Assembly: GCA_036821645.1 (NCBI GenBank)
Contig: DAISJD010000002.1
Span: 30,490-94,489, forward strand
Origin: DAISJD01 sp036821645
GTDB lineage: Bacteria; Pseudomonadota; Alphaproteobacteria; ATCC43930; CGMCC-115725
Reading direction: 5' to 3'
DNA length: 64,000 bases
The notes under the pieces were generated by a model. The model worked only from the letters and a program-made list of their open reading frames with translations. It was not told the origin of the DNA and did no database searches. The translations under genes and the position numbers were made by a program. Within the stretch, counting starts at the first letter, position 1; every line of letters begins with the position of its first letter. Of the stretch, positions 57,918 through 64,000 are shown piece after piece.

Positions 57918-59222
57918 ATGAACGATACCCTGAAGAAAAATTCACATGACGGTCGGAATATGGATCAGGCACTGTCGCGGTCGTTCTGGCGGCGCGGGTC
58001 TATGTGGACCAAAATGGTCGGCATAGGGCTAGGAGCCCTCGTGATAGCCGGAGGATTTGCCATTTCCCGCTTTGGCGACGGGGGACGCACGCTGAGCGTT
58101 CCTATGCGCGACGTGACCATTGCGGTAACGGAACAGGGTATATTTCATGACTTCATTCCTCTTCGAGGAACGGTGATCCCCCGCGACACGATCTACGTGG
58201 ATGCCGTGTCTGGGGGGCAAGTGCGTCGCGTTTTGGTTGAGCCCGGCGAGCGTGTTTCTATTGGGCAGCCGCTTGTGGAATTTACCAATACAGAGTTGCA
58301 GCTTCAGGTCATACAGCAGGGATCACAACTGAACCAAGCGATCACGCAACTGCAGCAGAATGAAATCGAACTCGAAGTAAATAAAAAAGCTAATGAGCTC
58401 GCCTTAGCACAATTAGATTATGAGATCATGCGGGACCAAAAATCGCTTGCCCGGCGGGAATTTCTTGCCGAGCGAGGTTTCACCTCCCAGGAGGTGAGAG
58501 ACATGATCAGGGATCAGCTGCAATACGAGCAAAAGACCAGACCGATCCAAGCTGACAGTAATGCACGGCAAGAAGCGATAAGACAGCGCCAACTGCCGAC
58601 GATCGAAGAGCAGCTCAAGGAGCTGAAGAAAGACCTACAGGTGGCGCGCAGCAAGCTCGATGATTTGATTGCTCGTTCGCCCGTTGTCGGGCAAGTCACC
58701 GAGATTGATCTCAGTGTAGGTGAAAATAAGAAGCAGGGCGAAAGACTTGCGATCATCGCTCCTGCGACCGGTGTAAAGCTCCAGGCTGGTATAGATGAGT
58801 TTTACATTGCGCGCGTGCGGCCCGGTGAGACGGCCACGATGGAAATGAACGATCGTGTGGTCTTGGCGCGGGTCACCCGTGTCTATCCGCAAGTCAAGAA
58901 TGGCCGTTTCCTCGTCGATCTCACCTTTGACACTGAAATGCCTGACGGTCTCGTGACGGGCCAAGCGTTGCAGGGTCGCCTCGCGCTTGGCGACGACAAG
59001 CCTGCCGTGGTGATTCCCGCCGGACCATTTCTTGAGCGTTCGGGTGGAGATTGGGTCTTTGTGCTCGGCGATGACGGTCGCGCCGATCGACGTCGCCTTA
59101 AAACCGGTCGGCGAAGTGTGGATCAAGTGGAGGTTCTGGGCGGTCTGAGACCAGGCGAACGGGTGATCGTCTCTGACTATACCAATTACGAGCAGATTGA
59201 TCGCATCGTGCTCACGCAATAA
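57918..59222 (+). CDS. Periplasmic adaptor (HlyD/MacA-type)
   Basis: 434 residues. One N-terminal membrane helix (MVGIGLGALVIAGGFAISRF, ~33-52), barrel-sandwich strands (ISVDAVSGGQ-like VDAVSGGQVRRVLVEPGERV), a long alpha-hairpin (~130-235, LQVIQQGSQLNQAITQLQQNE and onwards), then ARSPVVGQVTEIDLSVGE and C-terminal beta domains. It bridges the MacB-type transporter that follows to an outer-membrane channel, which is not encoded here. Confidence 0.88.
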   Translation: MNDTLKKNSHDGRNMDQALSRSFWRRGSMWTKMVGIGLGALVIAGGFAISRFGDGGRTLSVPMRDVTIAVTEQGIFHDFIPLRGTVIPRDTIYVDAVSGGQVRRVLVEPGERVSIGQPLVEFTNTELQLQVIQQGSQLNQAITQLQQNEIELEVNKKANELALAQLDYEIMRDQKSLARREFLAERGFTSQEVRDMIRDQLQYEQKTRPIQADSNARQEAIRQRQLPTIEEQLKELKKDLQVARSKLDDLIARSPVVGQVTEIDLSVGENKKQGERLAIIAPATGVKLQAGIDEFYIARVRPGETATMEMNDRVVLARVTRVYPQVKNGRFLVDLTFDTEMPDGLVTGQALQGRLALGDDKPAVVIPAGPFLERSGGDWVFVLGDDGRADRRRLKTGRRSVDQVEVLGGLRPGERVIVSDYTNYEQIDRIVLTQ

Positions 59223-59245
59223 AGCGCAAAGGGCCGGGGGTACAA

Positions 59246-59911
59246 ATGTTGAAGCTTGAGAATATTTCAAAGATCTATCGGACTGCTGAGGTGCAGACAA
59301 CTGCGCTCAATGGCATTGAACTGACAATCAACGGCGGAGAGTTTGTTGCGATAACTGGGCCGTCCGGTTGTGGAAAATCGACACTTTTGAATGTCCTGGG
59401 CTTGGTTGACCGGCCCAGTTCCGGGCAATATTGGTTCTGTGGCGAGGATGTGGCGCGTTATTCGGAAAGGAATCTGACGGCAGCACGTCGGGCGCACGGG
59501 ATCGGGTTCGTTTTCCAGAGTTTCAACCTGATAGACACTCTCACCGTAAAAGAAAACGTCGAAGTGCCTTTGATTTATCGGCGTATTCCTTCAGCGCAAC
59601 GTCGCCAATGCATTGAGCGTGTGCTGGATCGGGTCGGACTCGGGCATCGAGCGGGCCATATGCCGAAACAACTTTCCGGCGGTCAACAGCAGCGCGTGGC
59701 GGTCGCGCGTGCATTGGTTGGCGATCCGAAACTAATCCTAGCTGACGAACCCACTGGGAACCTCGACACGGCGAATGGTGAGGCGGTAATGCAGCTTATA
59801 GAAGGCGCGCGTGAAAGCGGGACAACGATCGTGATGGTGACGCATACCGAAGAATTCGCCAATAGGGCACAGCGCCGTATCACTCTTCTCGATGGACATG
59901 TTGTCGAGTAA
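59246..59911 (+). CDS. ABC transporter ATP-binding protein (MacB/LolD-type)
   Basis: 221 residues. Walker A GPSGCGKST (38-46), Q-loop VFQSFNLIDTLT, signature LSGGQQQRVAVAR (143-155), Walker B LILADEPTGNLD (163-174) and the H-switch MVTHTEEFA. Matches the energy subunit of MacB/LolCDE-type exporters. Separate from the permease, unlike fused MacB. 24 bases after the adaptor gene. Confidence 0.93.
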   Translation: MLKLENISKIYRTAEVQTTALNGIELTINGGEFVAITGPSGCGKSTLLNVLGLVDRPSSGQYWFCGEDVARYSERNLTAARRAHGIGFVFQSFNLIDTLTVKENVEVPLIYRRIPSAQRRQCIERVLDRVGLGHRAGHMPKQLSGGQQQRVAVARALVGDPKLILADEPTGNLDTANGEAVMQLIEGARESGTTIVMVTHTEEFANRAQRRITLLDGHVVE

Positions 59912-60005
59912 CCGGCCATGTAAAAATATTTCCGGTCAAAAAAGCGTAGATCAGGAAATATACCACTTTTTATGAGCAGCCAATTTCGTTTTTAGAGAGA
60001 AGCGT

Positions 60006-62423
60006 ATGTTCCAGAATTATTTTGCGGCAGCATTGCGTAGTCTGATACGAAGTCGTTTGTATGCTGGGTTAAAGATTTTCTGTCTCGCGATCGGGTTTGC
60101 GACTACGATTCTGATCACTCTCTTCGTGCGCAATGAATTTAGCTATGATAGATGGCTTCCTGATTACGAAAGGATGTATCTGCTTGCATTCGATGTCACG
60201 CTTCCCGGCCGCTCGACACTCTTCAGTGATCAGACTGCTGCGGAATTGGCGGCTCTTCTCAAGCTGGATTTCCCGCAGATCGAGGCTATTGCCCGCTTTA
60301 CTGACACTCAGGCGAGTATTCGGCAAGGTGAGATCGAGAGCTTAGAGAAAATCTATTGGGCGGATCCAAATTTCTTTGACGTGATTAAGCCCCCCACGAT
60401 TGCTGGGGATACCGGTGTTGCGTTACAGCAACCCGACAGCATCACAATTACCCGTAAAATGGCGCGCAAATATTTCGGGCGCGATGATCCAATCGGCGGC
60501 ACGCTCGAAATTGACCGAACAAATCTGGTCAAAGTGACGGCGGTAATCGAAGATTGGCCGTCAAATTCGAATCTGGGATTGGAATTCATTGGCTCTGGCA
60601 GGGCGGCCTACTCAAAGCTGGCTCGTCTCGATTCAGCTCCTGCCAGTGACGGGGATTTTTCTGCCGAAGTCTACACCTATCTGCGTCTGACACCTCAGGC
60701 ATCGTTCCAAGATTTGAATGAAAGGTTGAAATTTTTCCTCAAATCGCGCAAGGGACCGCTTTTGCAGAAGGCGCCAAGCGCTAGGCTTGAACTAAAACCA
60801 ATATCAGCACTCCATCTTTCCAATGGTAATTTTCGAATTCTGAAGCCCCGGGGAGATATTGGTGCAATCTATGCTGTCGGTGCGGTAGGTTTCTTGATTC
60901 TGCTTGTGGCGAGTATCAATTTCGTTAACCTGATGACAGCAAGGGCAAGCCTGCGCGCGGTTGAGGTCGGCGTTCGGAAAGTAAGTGGTGCCTATCGTAT
61001 TGATTTAATGGTTCAATTTCTCGGCGAATCTATTCTTTATGCTGTGGCAGGGATGATTCTCGCCATTCTATTGGTCGAGCTTCTGCTACCAGTCTACAAT
61101 GGTTTTCTGAATAGCACGGTCCAGTTCGAATTTTGGAACGACCCGTTTTTGGGCGGTGCGGTTCTTGTATTGCCGTTCCTCGTTGGCACACTCGCAGGCT
61201 TTTATCCGGCATTCGTGCTTTCGTCCTTTCTCCCTGGGCCTGTCTTAAAAGGAGGAATTGTAAACGCATCCGGTTCTCTCTGGGTGCGTCAACTCCTTGT
61301 TGTTCTGCAATTCTCGGTCCTGATCGGTTTGGCATTCACGGTAATCGTCGTGTATCGCCAAACGGCGTTCGCAATGAACGAACGGCTGCGTCTGGATAAA
61401 GATCAGGTCATTCTCATCGATACCTACTGCTCGAATGCCCTAAAAGACGAGATTGGGCTTCTGGCCGGCGTGCAGGCTGTGTCGTGTTCAGGCGAATCAT
61501 TTCTTGGTAGTGGGGTAAGCATCGAACCCGCCGCAACGGCAGATGGACAAAAAGTTCTTATCGAACGGGATCCGGTTGATTTTAAATTCTTTGAGTTGTA
61601 TGGCCTAAAGGCGGTGAGCGGTAGATTCTTCGGACGCGAACACCCACAAGATGCGGTGCCTGCAGGAGCGAACCGAGCGACAATTGTTTCTGTGGTGATT
61701 AACGAAGCGGCTGTGCGAAAGCTCGGATTTCCATCGGCACGTGCGGCGATCGGCAAGGCTACGACCCTTGAAGGGGTCCGGCCAGAGATTCTGTCTGCTG
61801 AGATTATCGGCGTAGTACCTGATTTCGCACTGGATTCCGTGCGTCAAGCCGTTGGGCCGGTCATGTATTACGTGGATACAAGCCGTTTTGGGCTTCTGCA
61901 CGCCCGGTTGACCGGTCGCATGCTGCCGGAAACACTAAGTGCTATTGACCGTTTATGGAGCAAGCTGGGTGAAGCTCGGCCCATCAAGCGCAAATTTCTC
62001 GATCAGGTAGTTGAAGGAATGTTTAGGGATATTATTCGCCAGGCTGAGATATTTTCGATATTTGCTTTTGTCGCGCTGATAGTGGCTTGCATTGGTCTTT
62101 TCGCACTCGTTGCCTTCACTGTCGAGCGTCGAACCAAAGAAATCGGGATCCGTAAGGCGCTGGGCGCTAGTCGTGGCGACATTGTCAGATTGTTGGTTTG
62201 GCAATTTACTAAACCTGTGATCTTTGCCAATCTGCTTGCATTGCCGCTTAGCTGGTACGCCATGGACCGTTGGCTCAACGGCTTTGCCTATCGTATCGAC
62301 TTATCCGTCTGGTTCTTGATCGGGGCCGGTGCCCCGGCTTTGGCGATTGCTGTGGCCACAGTATCGATTCAGGCGTTTCTAGCCGCTCGTATCGAGCCCG
62401 GTGTGAGCCTTAAATATGAATGA
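60006..62423 (+). CDS. FtsX/MacB-type ABC transporter permease
   Basis: 805 residues. N-terminal helix (RLYAGLKIFCLAIGFATTILITLF), large periplasmic MacB-PCD domain (~45-280), then helix bundles at ~290-400 (GAVGFLILLVASINFVNLM), a second periplasmic domain (~470-680), and the C-terminal FtsX domain (FSIFAFVALIVACIGLFALV, RRTKEIGIRKALGASRGDI). This two-copy FtsX permease type goes with the LolD-like ATPase just upstream. Export of the cluster's product, or self-resistance, is a fair inference. Confidence 0.9.
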   Translation: MFQNYFAAALRSLIRSRLYAGLKIFCLAIGFATTILITLFVRNEFSYDRWLPDYERMYLLAFDVTLPGRSTLFSDQTAAELAALLKLDFPQIEAIARFTDTQASIRQGEIESLEKIYWADPNFFDVIKPPTIAGDTGVALQQPDSITITRKMARKYFGRDDPIGGTLEIDRTNLVKVTAVIEDWPSNSNLGLEFIGSGRAAYSKLARLDSAPASDGDFSAEVYTYLRLTPQASFQDLNERLKFFLKSRKGPLLQKAPSARLELKPISALHLSNGNFRILKPRGDIGAIYAVGAVGFLILLVASINFVNLMTARASLRAVEVGVRKVSGAYRIDLMVQFLGESILYAVAGMILAILLVELLLPVYNGFLNSTVQFEFWNDPFLGGAVLVLPFLVGTLAGFYPAFVLSSFLPGPVLKGGIVNASGSLWVRQLLVVLQFSVLIGLAFTVIVVYRQTAFAMNERLRLDKDQVILIDTYCSNALKDEIGLLAGVQAVSCSGESFLGSGVSIEPAATADGQKVLIERDPVDFKFFELYGLKAVSGRFFGREHPQDAVPAGANRATIVSVVINEAAVRKLGFPSARAAIGKATTLEGVRPEILSAEIIGVVPDFALDSVRQAVGPVMYYVDTSRFGLLHARLTGRMLPETLSAIDRLWSKLGEARPIKRKFLDQVVEGMFRDIIRQAEIFSIFAFVALIVACIGLFALVAFTVERRTKEIGIRKALGASRGDIVRLLVWQFTKPVIFANLLALPLSWYAMDRWLNGFAYRIDLSVWFLIGAGAPALAIAVATVSIQAFLAARIEPGVSLKYE

Positions 62424-62561
62424 AGCGGTACGCGTGGACGTACAGGGTCAGTGAATCTGGGCAGATTTACCGTTTAACGCGGCTCTAGCCGCACGGTGTT
62501 TTCGTGGCCTAAGCATCTTTTTTTCGGAGGAAAACGGAAAATATCGGGCGAAGCATCATTG

Positions 62562-63650
62562 ATGGAAATGGTATCGGACAAGGAAGAGGCAAGTCATCAA
62601 TCCATCAAGGTCGTGGTATGGGATCTTGATAATACTGTTTGGAATGGCGTCCTGCTCGAGGACACGTCGGTCACTCTGATCGCCGGTGTCGTGGATGTGA
62701 TCAAAGAACTGGACCGTCGAGGTATTCTGCAATCGATCTCAAGCAAGAATGATCATACGAGCGCCATTGCTAAATTGGAAGAATTCGGTATTGCTGAATA
62801 TTTCCTGTATCCGCAGATAAACTGGGGATCGAAGGCCGCCTCCGTCCAGGCTATTGCTACGGCGATCAATGTTGGCATCGACACCATAGCATTTATCGAT
62901 GATCAGTCTTTTGAACGCGAGGAAGTAGCATACACGCATTCGAAAGTACTGTGCCTTGATGCCACCGAAGTCAACTCTATTCTTGAACGCAGAGAGTTTA
63001 TTCCGCGTTTCATTACAGATGAATCGAAGAACCGCCGACTGATGTATCTCAGCGATATCCAACGCAATACACTTGAAGCGGAATTTCAGGGTCCTAAGGA
63101 AGAGTTTCTCATGACTCTGGGCCTCAAGTTGACATTGGGGAAGGTAACAGAAGGTGATCTACAGAGAGCAGAAGAACTTACCAAGAGAACTCATCAGTTA
63201 AATACTACTGGGCGCACATATAGTTACGATGAGATTGAAGAGATTGCAAACTCACCAGATCACGATCTGCTAATTGCTGGGTTGGAAGACAAGTACGGGA
63301 CTTATGGGAAGATCGGTTTGTGCCTGCTTGAGCGAGCGCCCAAGAATTGGACAGTGAAATTGCTGTTGATGTCGTGCCGTGTCATGTCGCGCGGGGTCGG
63401 GACGATCATCATCAATTATCTGATCGCTGAGGCCAAGAAAGCCGGGGTGTGTTTACGTGCTGAATTCATTCGTACTGATCGCAACCGTATGATGTATATC
63501 ACTTATCGACTGGGCAATTTTAAAGATATTGGCGAGTTTGATGGCGTCAATATTTTGGAAAATGATTGCAGTGTAGTGCAGGGCTTCCCCGCCTATGCCT
63601 CTGTGGAAGTATTGGACGGCATTGGTAGTAGACGCAAGGAAAACATATGA
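62562..63650 (+). CDS. FkbH-like glyceryl transferase/phosphatase
   Basis: About 362 residues from ATG 62562 (GTG 62496 would add 22; neither has a good ribosome site). N-terminal HAD domain with DxDxT nucleophile in VVVWDLDNTVWNGVL (21-25), SKNDHTSAIAKLEEFGI, FIDDQSFEREEV; C-terminal GNAT-like domain RAEELTKRTHQLNTTGRTY with KYGTYGKIGLCL and RVMSRGVGTIIINYL. FkbH enzymes take 1,3-bisphosphoglycerate, remove phosphate and load glyceryl on an ACP, the first step to hydroxy/methoxymalonyl-ACP. Confidence 0.9.
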   Translation: MEMVSDKEEASHQSIKVVVWDLDNTVWNGVLLEDTSVTLIAGVVDVIKELDRRGILQSISSKNDHTSAIAKLEEFGIAEYFLYPQINWGSKAASVQAIATAINVGIDTIAFIDDQSFEREEVAYTHSKVLCLDATEVNSILERREFIPRFITDESKNRRLMYLSDIQRNTLEAEFQGPKEEFLMTLGLKLTLGKVTEGDLQRAEELTKRTHQLNTTGRTYSYDEIEEIANSPDHDLLIAGLEDKYGTYGKIGLCLLERAPKNWTVKLLLMSCRVMSRGVGTIIINYLIAEAKKAGVCLRAEFIRTDRNRMMYITYRLGNFKDIGEFDGVNILENDCSVVQGFPAYASVEVLDGIGSRRKENI

Positions 63651-63750
63651 TTGTGGCCCTGGCACACAATTCTAAAAGGTGAGTGGGCTGTGATATTAAG
63701 ATTAATGCAGTGGCATTGGTAGCGATTTGGAAATGAGAGGTTGGTTTGAA

Positions 63751-63903
63751 ATGAAAATTTTCCGTTTTTTATTTTACTACGCACCGACAGTTATCATACT
63801 TACGGCAATTATTTCAATAATCGGTGGTCTGTCTAGTGTTCTATTGTTGATGATTTTCAATGCTCATCTCAAGGGTATAGCAACTGGGACGGAAGATCAG
63901 AGG
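63751..63903 (+). pseudogene. Peptide-type ABC exporter, 5' end, interrupted by IS
   Basis: About 51 codons from ATG 63751 (AGAGG upstream): FRFLFYYAPTVIILTAIIS, IGGLSSVLLLMIFNAHLKG, the first transmembrane helix and loop of a cyclic-peptide/SyrD-type export ABC protein (normally ~550 residues). At 63904 the DNA changes to an IS3-family left end, and the frame then runs into stop codons. The rest of the gene would lie beyond the IS. Likely inactivated. Confidence 0.65.
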
Positions 63904-64000
63904 TGGCCCCGGAAAATCGGACAGGGTGATAAGCTAATCCCGACGGATAGAAGGACGGGGTTTTATGGGCAAGGTTACCAGGCAGCGGTATTCGGCTGAG
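63904..64000 (+). mobile_element. Left end of a second IS3-family element (partial)
   Basis: Begins TGGCCCCGGAAAATCGGACA at 63904, the TG-starting, GGAAA...GGACAG-like left inverted repeat of an IS3-family group different from the element at 48211. An AAGGACGGGG ribosome site and the transposase start follow at 63965. The element continues past the window. Confidence 0.75.
63965..64000 (+). CDS. IS3-family transposase OrfA, partial
   Basis: The 12 codons in the window read MGKVTRQRYSAE, the standard start of one IS3-group OrfA (usually continuing FKAKVALEAI in family members). AAGGACGGGG is correctly spaced before the ATG. Cut by the window edge. Confidence 0.75.
   Translation, partial: MGKVTRQRYSAE

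Overview
The window comes from a GC-rich proteobacterium, most likely an alphaproteobacterium. The early phage region carries a GapR/DUF2312-type protein, which is typical of that class, and codon use is strongly G/C-ending except in a few AT-rich islands. No rRNA or tRNA gene was found, and no integrase or Mu-type transposase, so the mode of prophage integration cannot be settled here and the species cannot be named.

Layout. (1) 1-17.7 kb, phage control and early region. A five-gene minus-strand operon of unknown function diverges from a double-HTH repressor. AT-rich accessory genes for secreted or membrane proteins follow. Next comes a tightly overlapping plus-strand early operon: regulator, GapR-like protein, AAA ATPase, VRR-NUC-like nuclease, DNA methylase, antirepressor and replication-type proteins. 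A second regulatory/accessory block ends at a strong terminator at 17.84 kb. (2) 17.9-46.1 kb, late operon. The packaging and head module is lambda-like (TerS/TerL, gpW, portal, S49 protease, scaffold, decoration, capsid). The tail module is Mu-like and contractile (gp37, gp38, sheath, tube, frameshifted tail chaperone, tape measure, gpN, gpP, gp45-gp48, fibre). A lysis/accessory block follows with Dam methylase, holin-like, lipoprotein and endolysin genes. Inside it sit a SemiSWEET sugar-transporter homologue and a minus-strand HigBA toxin-antitoxin pair. This is a SfV-like mosaic architecture: lambda-type head, Mu-type tail, no transposition genes seen. (3) 46.1-49.4 kb, a degraded right-hand region: four minus-strand small genes with homopolymer frameshifts, a promoter overlapped by perfect palindromes, two CRISPR-repeat-like fragments and a complete IS3-family element without target duplication. 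(4) 49.4-51.3 kb, wreckage of a HerA-type ATPase operon. herA is cut by the IS, and its partner gene is fused in frame to a frameshifted thioesterase, which marks the left edge of a transferred biosynthetic locus. (5) 52.0-63.9 kb, a plus-strand secondary-metabolite cluster: type II thioesterase, 3-hydroxyacyl-ACP dehydrogenase, ACP, acyl-ACP dehydrogenase, phosphopantetheinyl transferase, fatty acyl-AMP ligase, a MacA/MacB-like three-gene efflux system, an FkbH-like enzyme and the first ~50 codons of a peptide-type ABC exporter, where a second IS3-family element begins at 63904.

How the genes work together. FkbH, ACP, acyl-ACP dehydrogenase and 3-hydroxyacyl-ACP dehydrogenase form the known four-protein set that converts a glycolytic 1,3-bisphosphoglycerate unit into hydroxymalonyl-ACP (methoxymalonyl-ACP if an O-methyltransferase were added, but none is seen). 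The FAAL would activate a fatty-acid starter, the PPTase would arm the carrier proteins, the TEII would edit stalled chains, and the MacAB-like and exporter genes would export the product. The PKS/NRPS megasynthase is not in the window and would be expected beyond the second IS. Several apparent frameshifts in the 46-51 kb stretch fall in homopolymers, so sequencing error must be excluded before calling these genes dead.
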